64,000 nucleotides of DNA from Flavobacterium sp. LHD-85 (GCF_030929595.1 NZ_JAVFVR010000011.1:186001-250000), one strand, 5' to 3'. Positions 18,191 to 28,800 are shown, numbered from the stretch's first letter. Notes: generated by a model from the sequence alone, not told the origin. Numbers and translations: made by a program.

Positions 18191-18730
18191 ATGCTTGTAC
18201 AAGAAGAAACTGGATTGATTGTAATTGATGTGCAAGGAAAACTTGCTCGAATTGTACACAACAGTGAAAAGCTGGCAGCGAATCTAGAAAAGCTTATTCG
18301 AGGCTGTCAAATACTTTCAATTCCGATTATTTGGGCTGAACAAAACCCAAAAGGACTTGGCTCTACCATTCCTGAATTAGAAAAGCTATTAATTCATCAG
18401 AAACCTATTGAAAAATATTCTTTCAACGCTTTGGATAATGAAGCTTTTAAACAGGCAATTATAGATTCTGGAAGAAAACAATGGCTTATCTGTGGTATAG
18501 AAGCCCATATTTGTGTATATCAGACAGCTCGAGGATTATTATCTAACAATTTTGAAGTTGAAATTGTTGCCGATTGCATTTCTTCACGCTCAGCAGAAAG
18601 TATTGAAACGGCTTTAGAAAAATTGCAGCAAAAAGGCGCATCCATAACCAATATTGAAATGTGTCTTTATGAATTGGTCAAAGATTCCAGACGGGAAATT
18701 TTCAAAGAAATTCTAACATTAATCAAATAA
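18191..18730 (+). CDS. isochorismatase-family cysteine hydrolase
   Basis: 179 aa. The family triad is complete: Asp13 (LIVIDVQGKL), Lys75 (PIEKYSFNA) and Cys108 (GIEAHICVYQT). Family members hydrolyse amides, ureides or vinyl ethers; the short length and the GIEAHICV motif resemble YcaC/YecD-type enzymes rather than true isochorismatases. It is followed after 7 bp by an alpha/beta hydrolase, so the two form an operon, perhaps with the secreted protein upstream (117 bp gap). Substrate unknown. Confidence 0.88.
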   Translation: MLVQEETGLIVIDVQGKLARIVHNSEKLAANLEKLIRGCQILSIPIIWAEQNPKGLGSTIPELEKLLIHQKPIEKYSFNALDNEAFKQAIIDSGRKQWLICGIEAHICVYQTARGLLSNNFEVEIVADCISSRSAESIETALEKLQQKGASITNIEMCLYELVKDSRREIFKEILTLIK

Positions 18731-18737
18731 AAGAATC

Positions 18738-19508
18738 ATGTCAAAATCAAAAACTATTGTACTTATTCATGGAAATTTTGTGAACGACAAAACATGGACA
18801 GAGTGGAAAAAATACTATGAACAAAAAGGATATACAGTTTATGCTCCAGCAAATCCCGGACACGATGGAGTTCCTGCCGAATTGCGAGCAAGAGTGCATC
18901 CTGATCTGATTAAAACCGGATTTATTGATATTGTCAATAACATCAGCAAATTAATAGACACTTTGCCCGAAAAACCATTGGTAATAGGGCATTCAATGGC
19001 TGGAATGGCAACTCTAAAGCTTGTAGAATTAGGCAAAGCTGCAGCTGGAGTAAGCATTGACGGAGCGCCTCCAAAAAATGTGTTTCCGCCATTTCAAACC
19101 TTAAAAACGGTAATACCTGCTTTTGGGTTCTTTTCTTCTAAAAAATATTTCATGGGAAGCCGTGACTGGTACGATTATGCCTTTTTTAATACTGTACCAC
19201 AAGCAGAAAAAAAGAATGCTTTTGAGAAATTTGCAGTGCCTGAAAGTTATAAAGTCAGCAGAGAATTGGTTTTAAATTCATTCTCCAATATTAATTTCAA
19301 GAAACCGCACGAACCAATTTTGTTTATTGGCGGCGGGAGCGATAATATCTTTCCTCCTAGTTTGACAGAGACAATTGCCAGCAGATACAAAGAAAATGCA
19401 GGTCGTGTCGATCTAAAAATATTTGATGGGAAAAGCCACTTTATCTGCGGAGAACCCGGCTGGGAAAGTGTTGCCGATTATATTTTAAATTGGTATGAAT
19501 CGATATAG
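18738..19508 (+). CDS. alpha/beta hydrolase
   Basis: 256 aa alpha/beta hydrolase with IHGNFVNDKTW (oxyanion region), nucleophile elbow GHSMAG (Ser about 85), acid in GGGSDNIFP and histidine in DGKSHFICGEPGW. It is paralogous to 11628-12416. Its start lies 7 bp after the isochorismatase-family gene. Esterases of this type with SHFICGEPGW are common in soil bacteria, but the substrate cannot be named. Confidence 0.9.
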   Translation: MSKSKTIVLIHGNFVNDKTWTEWKKYYEQKGYTVYAPANPGHDGVPAELRARVHPDLIKTGFIDIVNNISKLIDTLPEKPLVIGHSMAGMATLKLVELGKAAAGVSIDGAPPKNVFPPFQTLKTVIPAFGFFSSKKYFMGSRDWYDYAFFNTVPQAEKKNAFEKFAVPESYKVSRELVLNSFSNINFKKPHEPILFIGGGSDNIFPPSLTETIASRYKENAGRVDLKIFDGKSHFICGEPGWESVADYILNWYESI

Positions 19509-19542
19509 AAATTATATATTTTGTGTCTAAAAAAAATATACT

Positions 19543-19578
19543 AAAATGCTAAATCTTTTGGATTTAGCATTTTCTTTA
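19543..19578. terminator. bidirectional terminator between convergent genes
   Basis: AAATGCTAAATC, a TTTT loop and GATTTAGCATTT, with T-rich and A-rich flanks. It serves the hydrolase (plus) and the SDR gene (minus). Confidence 0.8.
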
Positions 19579-19597
19579 TTTCAAACATTCATTTCTA

Positions 19598-20527
19598 TTA
19601 AGAATATTGCTCCCTCTTTATTTCTTCAATTCCCCTTCTATAACTTGTTACGGCAAAATCTGGAAAGCGCTTTCTAAATTTTGAATCATCAAAAACATTC
19701 GCGTGTTCATATCTTGGAAGTAATTCTTGCAATTCTTTTGCTTGTTTATTAAAAAGTGCTCCTATTGCAAAAACAAACTTTGGCATAACTTTATATTTTA
19801 GTTCTCTGCCATATATTTTAGAAGCTAATGCAATGAACTCTTTGTAATTAAGATGGCTCTCATCTACAGGCAAATGCCAAGTCTGACCAAAAGCGTCTGG
19901 CGTATTTCCAATCAACGCTGTCGCTCGACTTGCATCGGGTGTCCAAATAAGGCTTCGTTTTTTAGTGTCACTCAAAGGCACTTTTAGTTTCTTATTTTCT
20001 TTAATCGCATTGAAAATTAAAGTATTGGTAATGCTCTGCGTTTTAGCAGGTCCATAAAACTCAGGCGCACGACAGATTACAGCTTCCAATTGTCCTGATT
20101 TCATTTCGCTTAAAACCATTTCAGCCATTTCTTTTCTAATTTTTCCTTTTCTTCCCACGGGTTCAAAAGCGGTTTCTTCTGTAAGCACTCTACTGTCTTG
20201 CGGATACATGTAGGTATTGTCAAAAAATACCAATTTCGTTTTATTGATTTTGCAGGCTTCAATGACATTTCTTAAAATCAATAGAAATTGTTTCTCCCAT
20301 AAATCAGAATCCATCGGAAGTCCCAATGTAAAATATGCAATTTCAGAACCTTTAACAGCTTCGATCGCTTTTTCTTTAATAGTTAAATCTGCTGAAAAAA
20401 CAGTATCTGTATCGTTTACTTTTTGTGCTTTACGACTTACAATTCGTATATCTGAAGTAAAATTTCTTTTTAGTTCTCTTGCCAATTCTTCCCCAATCTG
20501 CCCATTGGCACCTAATATAGTCTGCAT
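19598..20527 (-). CDS. NAD(P)-dependent epimerase/reductase-like protein (extended SDR)
   Basis: 309 aa Rossmann-fold protein starting MQTILGANGQIGEELA, a GxxGxxG nucleotide-binding motif right at the N-terminus. Later blocks are VFFDNTYMY (the tyrosine region of extended SDRs), VICRAPEFYGP and SLIWTPDASRATALIGNTPDAFGQTWHLP, typical of NAD-dependent epimerase/dehydratase family proteins of the NmrA-like/atypical group. It is divergent from an AraC-family regulator with 194 bp between, containing a perfect palindrome, so it is probably controlled by that regulator. Substrate unknown. Confidence 0.85.
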   Translation of the reverse strand: MQTILGANGQIGEELARELKRNFTSDIRIVSRKAQKVNDTDTVFSADLTIKEKAIEAVKGSEIAYFTLGLPMDSDLWEKQFLLILRNVIEACKINKTKLVFFDNTYMYPQDSRVLTEETAFEPVGRKGKIRKEMAEMVLSEMKSGQLEAVICRAPEFYGPAKTQSITNTLIFNAIKENKKLKVPLSDTKKRSLIWTPDASRATALIGNTPDAFGQTWHLPVDESHLNYKEFIALASKIYGRELKYKVMPKFVFAIGALFNKQAKELQELLPRYEHANVFDDSKFRKRFPDFAVTSYRRGIEEIKREQYS

Positions 20528-20547
20528 ATTATCTAGCTTATTTTTAT

Positions 20548-20562
20548 ACCGTAAATTACGGT
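20548..20562. promoter_or_regulatory. palindromic operator candidate ACCGTAAATTACGGT
   Basis: A perfect 15-nt palindrome located 20 bp upstream of the SDR start codon, between divergent SDR and AraC genes. It probably binds a dimeric regulator acting on the SDR gene. Confidence 0.5.
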
Positions 20563-20693
20563 TCTATTTCTATAATTTACTCCTAAAATTACAATAAAAA
20601 ACAATATTGAAATACATAAAAGTGAATGAAGAAATTTTAGATAGTTCAAGAGCAAAAATTGCAAATTAACGAACAACTTTTTCTAATTCCTTT

Positions 20694-20701
20694 TACCTTT
20701 G
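20694..20701 (+). promoter_or_regulatory. -7 element of the AraC regulator gene
   Basis: TACCTTTG matches TAnnTTTG, 20 bp before the ATG. The -33 element is not evident. Confidence 0.4.
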
Positions 20702-20721
20702 AATGCAATTTAATCTAAAGC

Positions 20722-21591
20722 ATGAACCTAAATCATATTGAAATACATCGAGATGAAATGAAAACTGTGGGAATAGATGTTATTCCAATTGGAGCATTTT
20801 CAGAGAAAGCGCAGGCGCCTCATCGTGATGACCATTATATGTTTATTGTGTTGTCTCAGGGCATTTTTGAACTGGAACTGGATTTTAAACACATTACAAT
20901 GTCCAATCATTGCGCTTATTATGTCGCTCCTGGACAAGTTCACTCTTATACAAATCAAGAAAACTGCAAAGGATGGTATATTTTTATGGATTCGCTTTTA
21001 ATTTCCGAGAAATATACCCAAATCTTAAATACGCATTTAAACAGCAGACAAGGAATTCAGCTAACGTCTGATAGTTTGATTTTCTCCATTATTCCGATAC
21101 TTGAAAATCTGCTAAAACAAAAAAAGGAAATTTTTCAAGACCAGACCGAATATTCGCTGGCTGATGCTTTTTTAGGATTTTTTATCGGAGCACTTATACA
21201 AGTAGATGCTGCTAAAGAACTCATTGGCGGCCAAAAGTATCAAACCGTTAATGCGTTTAAGCAACTTGTGCAATCAAAATTTAAAGAATGCAAGCAGGTT
21301 AAAGATTATGCCGCTTTATTAAATATTACGCCATTGTATCTAAATGAAATTGTAAAACAAGTTACCGGTTTCACGGTGAGCTATTGGATACAGCAGACAA
21401 TCGTATTGGAAGCCAAGCGTTTGCTGTATTATACAGAACTTGATATCAAACAAATCGCTTTTGAATTGGGTTATGAAGATCATGCTTATTTTTCGCGTTT
21501 TATGAAAAAGAACATCGGGATGACTGCCTCTGAGTTCAGATTAAAAAACCATGATTTGTCCAACAACACCCCTGCTATAGACAACCATTAA
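20722..21591 (+). CDS. AraC-family transcriptional regulator
   Basis: 289 aa. The N-terminal half is a cupin-like sensor domain (HRDDHYMFIVLSQGIFELELDF, then YYVAPGQVHSY), the C-terminal third (about 180-275) an AraC double helix-turn-helix with the signature IKQIAFELGYEDHAYFSRFMKKNIGMTASEFR. The MFS transporter begins 57 bp after its stop and the SDR gene is divergent. It likely controls both in answer to a small ligand bound by the cupin domain. Confidence 0.93.
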   Translation: MNLNHIEIHRDEMKTVGIDVIPIGAFSEKAQAPHRDDHYMFIVLSQGIFELELDFKHITMSNHCAYYVAPGQVHSYTNQENCKGWYIFMDSLLISEKYTQILNTHLNSRQGIQLTSDSLIFSIIPILENLLKQKKEIFQDQTEYSLADAFLGFFIGALIQVDAAKELIGGQKYQTVNAFKQLVQSKFKECKQVKDYAALLNITPLYLNEIVKQVTGFTVSYWIQQTIVLEAKRLLYYTELDIKQIAFELGYEDHAYFSRFMKKNIGMTASEFRLKNHDLSNNTPAIDNH

Positions 21592-21606
21592 AAGGTAGCG
21601 CAGGCA

Positions 21607-21614
21607 TAATTTTG
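21607..21614 (+). promoter_or_regulatory. -7 element of the MFS transporter gene
   Basis: TAATTTTG matches TAnnTTTG, 34 bp before the ATG at 21649. No good -33 TTG is visible, which would fit an activator-dependent promoter controlled by the AraC protein upstream. Confidence 0.5.
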
Positions 21615-21648
21615 CCTTTGTAAAATTATTAATATACAAAGTAAAATT

Positions 21649-22860
21649 ATGACAGAAAGTACCACTACAAACAGTACTCCCAAACTAAATCCTAAATCGA
21701 ATACCAAACTTTTAATTCCTATTGTCATAACGGTTTTGGCGGTTTATACCACAATCGGCATTTCTCTAGGCATATTGCCAAAATTCATAAAACAAGAATT
21801 AGGATTTGGCAATCTTGCCGTTGGTTTAGTTATTGGTCTGCAAGCATTGGCAACTCTGCTCACGCGTGCTTATGCAGGAAAGACAACTGATGTTTTAGGT
21901 TCAAAAATTAGTACAACACGAGGCATTTTACTGGTTTTATTGGCTGGCGTTTTATATATGTGCGCTTGCTCTGCAGTTTCAATTCCTTTATTATCGCTTT
22001 CTTTATTGCTATTGTCCCGAATCGTTCACGGAATAGCTGAAAGTTTTCTGGTTACAGGAATGCTTACTTGGGGAATTGGGCTTTTAGGACAACAGAATTC
22101 GGGTAAAGTAATGACTTGGAACGGAATCGCGATGTATGCCGGAATCGCAATTGGCGCTCCTTTTAGTCTGTGGATTGTCCAATTTGGAACTGCGTTTGCG
22201 TTTTCTTCAATTCTAGTTTTGGCATTTATAAGCTGGACAGTTTCCAGAGGATTGCCAATAATTCCTGTGCACAAAGGACATTTAAGAACTCCTTTTTATA
22301 AAGTAATCGGAAAAGTGTTTCCGCAAGGAATTGCACTCGCCTTCTCTTCTATTGCTTTTGCCTGCATTGCATCATTTATCGCTTTATTGTTCAGTCAAAA
22401 AAATTGGGATGGAGCTTCTCTTGGATTTCTTTTCTTTGGGGGTTCTTATATTTTGACCCGCGTGTTTTTCTCTTCTTATCCAGATCGTTTTGGCGGATTC
22501 AAAGTCGCTATGATTTCCTTTTTGATTGAAATAGCTGGTCAGTTATGCATAGGTTTATCCATTAACGGCTGGACAGCTATTTTAGGATGCGCACTTACCG
22601 GAATTGGGTTTTCGCTTGTTTTTCCATCTTTAGGCGTATTGGCCATACAAAAAATAACACCACAAATGAGAGGAACTGCCTTAGGCGCTTATGCGGCATT
22701 TTTTGATCTTTCGTTAGGAATTGCGGGGCCAACGGCAGGTCTAATTGCGGGATGGCTCGACTACCAATCTATCTACTTTTTCGGGGCATTCAGCTGTGTT
22801 GTTGCCATTGCAAGCCTTCTTCAATCGGAGCGAAAAGAAATTCAGGCAATTGTTAACTAA
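21649..22860 (+). CDS. MFS transporter (YhhS/AraJ-like efflux permease)
   Basis: 403 aa with about 12 membrane helices. The N-terminal half includes the loop motif LTRAYAGKTTDVLGSK (G-K-x-x-D-x-x-G region of MFS transporters) and the sixth-helix end SRGLPIIPVHKG. The overall pattern resembles the YhhS/arabinose efflux group. A siderophore-interacting reductase follows after 14 bp, so the substrate may be a siderophore or other metal-binding or toxic small molecule; this is inferred. Confidence 0.9.
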   Translation: MTESTTTNSTPKLNPKSNTKLLIPIVITVLAVYTTIGISLGILPKFIKQELGFGNLAVGLVIGLQALATLLTRAYAGKTTDVLGSKISTTRGILLVLLAGVLYMCACSAVSIPLLSLSLLLLSRIVHGIAESFLVTGMLTWGIGLLGQQNSGKVMTWNGIAMYAGIAIGAPFSLWIVQFGTAFAFSSILVLAFISWTVSRGLPIIPVHKGHLRTPFYKVIGKVFPQGIALAFSSIAFACIASFIALLFSQKNWDGASLGFLFFGGSYILTRVFFSSYPDRFGGFKVAMISFLIEIAGQLCIGLSINGWTAILGCALTGIGFSLVFPSLGVLAIQKITPQMRGTALGAYAAFFDLSLGIAGPTAGLIAGWLDYQSIYFFGAFSCVVAIASLLQSERKEIQAIVN

Positions 22861-22874
22861 AAATTTAAATAATA

Positions 22875-23675
22875 ATGGATAAACCTTTACGAAATATTGC
22901 GCGATCTATTTTTGTGGTAAAAGAAAAGGCATTTCTTACTCCGCATTACATCAGAATAACTTTTAAAATGTCTGACGAACAAGTAAATCTATTTCAGAAT
23001 ATGCGTTCTGGAAACAATAATAAAATTTACATTCCTTCTGAAACCGCCATATACTTTACTGATTATGACGAGCCCATCTGGAATTCTGATTTTTTTATGG
23101 CGGTGCGAACGTATACCACACGAAATATTGATTTCATTAATAAAACTCTCCAAATCGATTTTGTAGCGCATGGCGATAATGGCCCCGCTTCTAAATGGGC
23201 AGAAAATGCTAAATCGGGAGATTTTCTTGGAATTGCAATGAAAGAAAGTCAAAAACCGCTTGTTCCTTCAGCTGAAAATTATTTTATTGTGGGAGACTGT
23301 ACTGCAATTCCAGTTATTTCGGCTATTCTAGAAACTTTGCCTTCATCTGCAAATGCTATGCTTTTGCTCGAAGTGAATTCTTATAGAGATGTATTGATTC
23401 TAAATACCAAAGCAAATCTCAATGTAAAAGGGATTTATAATTCTTCACCATTGGATGGAAGCAAACTAGCTGAAGAATGTATCGATTTATTAGCTAACGA
23501 AAAGCAGCAATATGTATTTGCTGCAGCAGAATTTGAAACAATCAGGAAAATAAGAAAACATCTGAAAGAAGAACTTCAATTAGAACGTGATCGTTTTCAC
23601 GCTGTTTCATATTGGAAACGCGGAAGTTCTGAAGAAGAATCAAATCAAGAAAGGCAGAAACAGCGAATGGAATAA
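22875..23675 (+). CDS. siderophore-interacting protein (FAD-dependent ferric-chelate reductase)
   Basis: 266 aa. The family binds FAD and uses NAD(P)H to reduce ferric siderophore in the cytoplasm. Seen: FAD motif RTYTTR (about 76-81), an FVAHGDNGPASKWAENAKSGD block that follows the FAD domain, a nucleotide-binding VGDCTAIPVISAILE segment, FAAAEFETIRKIRKHLKEEL, and the C-terminal YWKRG signature. It is the last gene of the AraC-MFS-reductase unit. The hydrophilic tail after YWKRG is variable in the family. Confidence 0.92.
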   Translation: MDKPLRNIARSIFVVKEKAFLTPHYIRITFKMSDEQVNLFQNMRSGNNNKIYIPSETAIYFTDYDEPIWNSDFFMAVRTYTTRNIDFINKTLQIDFVAHGDNGPASKWAENAKSGDFLGIAMKESQKPLVPSAENYFIVGDCTAIPVISAILETLPSSANAMLLLEVNSYRDVLILNTKANLNVKGIYNSSPLDGSKLAEECIDLLANEKQQYVFAAAEFETIRKIRKHLKEELQLERDRFHAVSYWKRGSSEEESNQERQKQRME

Positions 23676-23688
23676 TGCAAAAGCCCTA

Positions 23689-23716
23689 TATCTTAGTTGA
23701 TACAGGGCTTTTTGAC
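23689..23716 (+). terminator. intrinsic terminator after the siderophore-interacting protein
   Basis: AAAGCCCT, TATC, loop, GATA, AGGGCTTTTT. It lies 15 bp after the stop codon. Confidence 0.8.
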
Positions 23717-23724
23717 TCAAAAAA

Positions 23725-24449
23725 ACTCATTCCGTAGGAATGTTTGATCGGTAGAATTTTTCATTCCGTAGGAATGTTTGATCGGTAGAATTTTTCATTC
23801 CGTAGGAATGTTTCATTGGTAGAAATTAAATTCGGATTATGAATTTACGTTCCGTTGGAACGTTTGATTAGACGTTATACATATTATTTCCGCAAAAACA
23901 GGTGTCCCTACAAGACACAATGCATAACGATTCCATTTTTTTTCTACCAACCAGATATTCCTACGGAATATTAAAATATCAAAAAAAAAAAAAAACAATG
24001 CAACTCATTCTGTAGGAATGTTCGGTTGATAGAATTTTTCATTCCGTAGGAATGTTTCATTGGTAGAAATTAATTTCAGATTATCAATTTACGTTCCGTA
24101 GGAACGTTTGATTAAACGTTAAATATATTCTTTCGTCAAAACAGGTGTCCCTACAGGACACTATGCATAACGTTCCATTTTTTTTCTACCAACCAGATAT
24201 TCCTACGGAATATTAAAATATCAAAAAAATAATGCAACTCATTCCGTAGGAATGTTCGGTCGGTAGAATTTTTCATTCCGTAGGAATGTTTCATTGGTAG
24301 AAATTAATTTCGGATTATGAATTTACGTTCCGTAGGAACGTTTGATTAAACGTTAAATATATTCTTTCGTCAAAACAGGTGTCCCTACAGGACACTATGC
24401 ATAACGTTCCATTTTTTTTCTACCAACCAGATATTCCTACGGAATATTA
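23725..24449. repeat. array of three tandem repeats of about 234 bp made of small palindromes
   Basis: Copies run about 23725-24000, 24001-24234 and 24235-24449 (the last lacks its tail). Each has the same order: ATTCCGTAGGAAT words with GGTAGAATTTTT, an ACGTTCCGTAGGAACGT palindrome, a GTGTCCCTACAGGACAC palindrome, TTTCTACCAACCAGAT, and the reverse word ATTCCTACGGAAT. Copies 2 and 3 are nearly identical; copy 1 differs more and has one extra internal unit. The array fills the gap between two convergent genes (siderophore reductase and SusD) and ends 13 bp before the SusD stop. Confidence 0.9.
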
Positions 24450-24462
24450 TTTGCAAGCAAAT

Positions 24463-25887
24463 TTATTTCACATCAAACCATAATTTGGTTGTCAATAAAT
24501 CTTTTCCTTGATCTGCAACTGCAGCTTGATAACTTGCTCCGTTAAGAGATTGTTCTGTACCAGGATAGAAAAGACGCGAAGGAATTTTTCCGTCCAAAAC
24601 AGTAGCAGGACCGGCTTTTAATACTGGATAATCCAATCTTCTCCACTCTGTAAAAGCATCTAGACCTTGTCCGAAGAAAGCAATCCATTTTTGCGTACCG
24701 ATTGATTTAGCATAGTTTGAAGCATCATATTTTACACTTGCTTGATTCAGATAAGTTGAAATAGTTGTTGGATTGTTAACTCCAAATTGAATCAATGATG
24801 CTGTAATAGCATTTTTATAATACTGTTCTGCATCTCCAGAAATATAACCTCTTGCTGCAGCTTCTGCCAAATTAAATAAAGTTTCAGAGTAAGAAGCAAT
24901 TACCGCAGGTGAAGCCGATGTAAGGAAATATGTTCCAGGTTTTGATGTTTTAGCAAAACCTTGGCTGTTAGCGTCACTATTTGATAATCCGTTTGCGCCT
25001 CCAACATATTTGCCTACGCTTGCATCTGATGGCAATTGAGCAAATACTGGCAAACGCGGATCTGATAATGCATATAACTGATCCACCATAGTTTTTGAAA
25101 TACGGAAATCATCTCTCGTTTCAAACCAAGCCGAAGCTGGATTTTGCTGTGGCGAACTAGTGTAAGTAAACTTAAATGTTTCGCTTTCGCTACTGATTAC
25201 TCCCGCGGCATCAGTTGTTGCATCAATTGCTGCCTGTTTTGCTAATACTGGTTCTTTATCTGAGATTCTCAAAGCAATTCTCAATCGAAGCGAATTCACA
25301 AACTTCTTCCATTTTGCTATATCCCCTTTGTAAACCAAATCTCCGGTAACAGAACCATTTGCAGAGTTTAATAAAGATTGCGCTTGCTTCAAATCTTCAA
25401 GCAAACCTGTGTAAACTTCTTTCTGCGTGTTATACGCAGGCGTTACATTTTGACCTGCTTCTTTGTACGGAATGCTTCCGTAAGCATCTGTAAGCAACAA
25501 AAATGTCCATGAACGTAACGATAAGGCAATTCCTTTATAATTAGAATTAGCTTGCGCGTCTGGAAATTTTATAATCGTGTTCAAATCTGTAATCAGAGTT
25601 GCATATCCCTTATCCCACAATGAGGTAAACGAAGCATTTGAAACATCGTATCGATCTGGTTCTGTATATTGAATTTTAGCCCAATGCTGTACAAAAAGCA
25701 ACGTTGAGTTAAAGTTGTTCGCATCTCCCCAATACAAATCTGCTCCTTGTTTTAAAGTTCCCGTCAGCAAATATGGTGCAAGCGGAGTTTCAGTCGCATT
25801 TGGGTTTTTATTTATATCGTCTAAAGTATCACTGCAAGAGCTCAGTGCCAATGCAAACAGTATTGTATATGATAGTTTTTTTAGCAT
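24463..25887 (-). CDS. SusD/RagB-family nutrient-binding outer membrane lipoprotein
   Basis: 474 aa. Lipoprotein signal peptide with lipobox LSSC (Cys18). The mature sequence starts SDTLDDINKNPNATETP and contains helical repeats of the SusD-like type found with short SusC neighbours (SusD-like_2 group): LQHWAKIQYTEPDRY-like motif, LNTIIKFPDAQANSNYKGIALSLRSWTFLLLTDAYGSIPYKEA and a C-terminal WIAFFGQGLDAFTEWRR. It lies 12 bp after the SusC gene and caps that channel at the cell surface. No sugar-cleaving enzyme or sigma/anti-sigma pair is next to it, so the nutrient is unknown. Confidence 0.95.
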   Translation of the reverse strand: MLKKLSYTILFALALSSCSDTLDDINKNPNATETPLAPYLLTGTLKQGADLYWGDANNFNSTLLFVQHWAKIQYTEPDRYDVSNASFTSLWDKGYATLITDLNTIIKFPDAQANSNYKGIALSLRSWTFLLLTDAYGSIPYKEAGQNVTPAYNTQKEVYTGLLEDLKQAQSLLNSANGSVTGDLVYKGDIAKWKKFVNSLRLRIALRISDKEPVLAKQAAIDATTDAAGVISSESETFKFTYTSSPQQNPASAWFETRDDFRISKTMVDQLYALSDPRLPVFAQLPSDASVGKYVGGANGLSNSDANSQGFAKTSKPGTYFLTSASPAVIASYSETLFNLAEAAARGYISGDAEQYYKNAITASLIQFGVNNPTTISTYLNQASVKYDASNYAKSIGTQKWIAFFGQGLDAFTEWRRLDYPVLKAGPATVLDGKIPSRLFYPGTEQSLNGASYQAAVADQGKDLLTTKLWFDVK

Positions 25888-25899
25888 GATTCCGAGTTT

Positions 25900-28800
25900 T
25901 TAAAATTTAACATTAAGGTTAAGACTGAAATTTCTAGTTGTTGGCAACGCTAAACTTTCTAATCCTTGTGCATTTCCTGTATTGAAAGCGGTCTCAGGGT
26001 CAATATTTGGTGCATCTTTGTAAATAAAGAATAAGTTACGTCCAGCTGCAGTAATGCTTGCTCCTTCCAATCCTAACTTTTTAACCAACTTTTTATCAAC
26101 ATTATACGTTAGTTTTATCTCTCTCATTTTTACAAAAGTTGAGCTGTAGATATACGCTTCGCTAATGTTGTAAGACGCCTTGTAATATTCCTGTGCGCTA
26201 ATTACTTTATTATTTGGTGTTCCGTCTGCAAATACACCTCCGAAAATCATTCCGTCATCATAAACCGTTACACCGCTTGGAGCAGCACCACCAGTAACCA
26301 AAGTTTTCGGGTTAGCAGTATTGTTTCCTGGATAATAGTAGCTTAATCCGCCGTTTTCAGCACCACGTCCTGGAAGAGTCTGTGCCAAAACTCCAGTATA
26401 GTTACCAGTTCTGTTTGTTCCAGAGAAAAGTTCTCCGCCAACGCTAGCATCAACAAGGAACGAAAGTTCTAGATTTTTATAAGTCAAAGTATTTGTAAGA
26501 CCTGCCAAATAATCTGGTGTATAGTGTCCTAAAACTTTCTTAGTTGGATCTGCTTTTGGAAGTCCGTTTGCTCCTACTACAATATTACCGCTTGCATCAC
26601 GCTCATAAGCTGTTCCGTAAAGTGCTCCATAAGCTTGCCCTACAGATGCCAATACATCTACACCTCCCGAAGAACCTATTGTATAGTTTTTAATATCTCC
26701 AGCATAATCTAGAATTTCTACTTTACTCTTATTTTTTGAATAATTTAAAGCCACATTCCATTTGAAGTTTTCAGTTTGAACTGGGTTTCCGTCCAATTGT
26801 ACCTCTATACCTTGATTGTTAATTTTACCCGCATTAATCAACTGCGAATTATAACCGCTTGATGCTGTAGTTTTAATTTCCAAAATCTGGTCGAAACTAT
26901 TGGTATTGTAATACGCTACATCAAAATGAAGTCTGTTTTTCCAGAAAGAAGCTTCAAGACCTACTTCTGTAGAACGAGTTGTTTCTGGTTTTAAGTTTTC
27001 ATTTAATTTCTTTTGAGAAGAAGTCTGAATCGGATTTCCATCAAATGCTGTCTGGAAATTGTAAACTGTAGCCAATTGGTACGGATCTGCATCATTACCT
27101 ACTTCAGACCATCCACCTCTAACTTTTAAGAAATCAAGCGTACTGCTCTTAATGTTCAATGCATCTGTTAAGATTACACTTCCGTTAAAAGAAGGATAGA
27201 AATAAGAACGGTTGCTGCTTGGCAATGTCGAAGACCAGTCATTACGTGCTGTAACGTTCAAGAAAGCATAGTTTCTAAATCCTACCTGAGCAGAAGCGTA
27301 AGCACTATACACGCGTAATCTTGACAATGAGTTTGACGACGTTAACGGATCTCTAGAGTTTGTCAATGTGTACAAATCTGGAACTGCTAAACGTGGTGCT
27401 TTCTGATAATTGTTAGCATCGCTATGGTTACGAATATTGAAACCTGCAAGTGCATCTAAACTGAAATCATCATTTAGCTGTTTTGTATATTGAAATATAC
27501 CCTCAGTATTTTGTTCATTTACAGTGTAAGCATCTTCTGCATACGATCCGAAAGGAGTTCCGTTTGTACCATACTTGATCGTATATTTTCTTCGGTCATT
27601 ATAATAATCTACTCCTGTACGGAATCTGAAGTTCAATCCTTCAGCCAATTTCGCATCTAAGTGAACATCTCCAATTATACGGTTACGCTGTTGGCTTGTT
27701 GTATTGTAATACGCATTCCAATAAGGATTGCTGTAGTAACTGTTGTTCCAATTAGTCGACCAGTCTTTGTCCAGTTGGTCAATATCCACCTGACGCCCGA
27801 ACCAAAGAAACTGAAGCATTACGCCCGCAGCACGTCCACCTGATGGACCTCCTGGCAATTGTGGAGCATTTGTTACAATATAATTAGCATTAACCCCAAC
27901 TTTTACATTTTCAGAAATCTGGTAATTGGTATTAACCGTAAAGTTTGTTTTGTTTATTTCACTGTTTGGCACCGTTCCAAGCTGTTTTTGATTGTTTACG
28001 CCTAAACGGAAATCTGATTTTTCGTTAGATTTAGCAATAGAAACACTATTGTCATAAGTAAGCCCAGTATTAAAGAAATCTTTCACATTATTTGGGTGCG
28101 CGACAAAAGGCACTGCTTCCCCTTTAGAATAAAACTGCGGAATAAGACGCCCGTCCATTCTTGGTCCCCAGCTTTCGTCAACTCCATCATTAACTCCTCC
28201 TCCTTTTCCGTCTACGTAGCTAAATCTTCCGTTTGAACCTTGTCCGAAAGTATTTTGGAAAGAAGGCAAAGTAGCCACTTGAGAAACGGTTATACCCGTA
28301 TTAAAAGTAACTCCATATCCTGATTTTTGTCCTTTTCCAGATTTTGTAGTAATAAGAACAACACCATGCGCAGCACGCGATCCGTAAAGCGCGGCAGCAT
28401 TTGGTCCTTTTAAAACAGTCAAAGTTTCAATATCCTGCGGATTTAAATCGGCAATTGCATTTCTGAAATCACGAGTAGCTCCTCCAAAATTTAATTGTGA
28501 GTTATCTACAGGAACTCCATCTACCACAAAAAGCGGCTGGTTGTTTCCTGCAATAGAAGTTTCCCCACGAATAATAATACGTGAAGATCCCATATCTCCT
28601 TGTGAATTTGTAATACGAACACCCGCTACTTTACCTGAAAGCGCATTTAAGAAGTTGGTTTCTTTTGTAGTCGCCAATTCTTTCCCTTTTACTGCCTGAG
28701 TCGTATATCCTAAAGATTTCTTTTCTTTTGAAATTCCAAGTGCCGTAACAACAACTTCAGATAACGCATTCTGTTCTTCGGTAAGATCAATCGTAATAGC

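Noticed and set aside
23725..24449. Repeat array considered as a CRISPR array
   Set aside because: The units are about 234 bp, made of several different palindromes, and there are no unique spacers and no cas genes.
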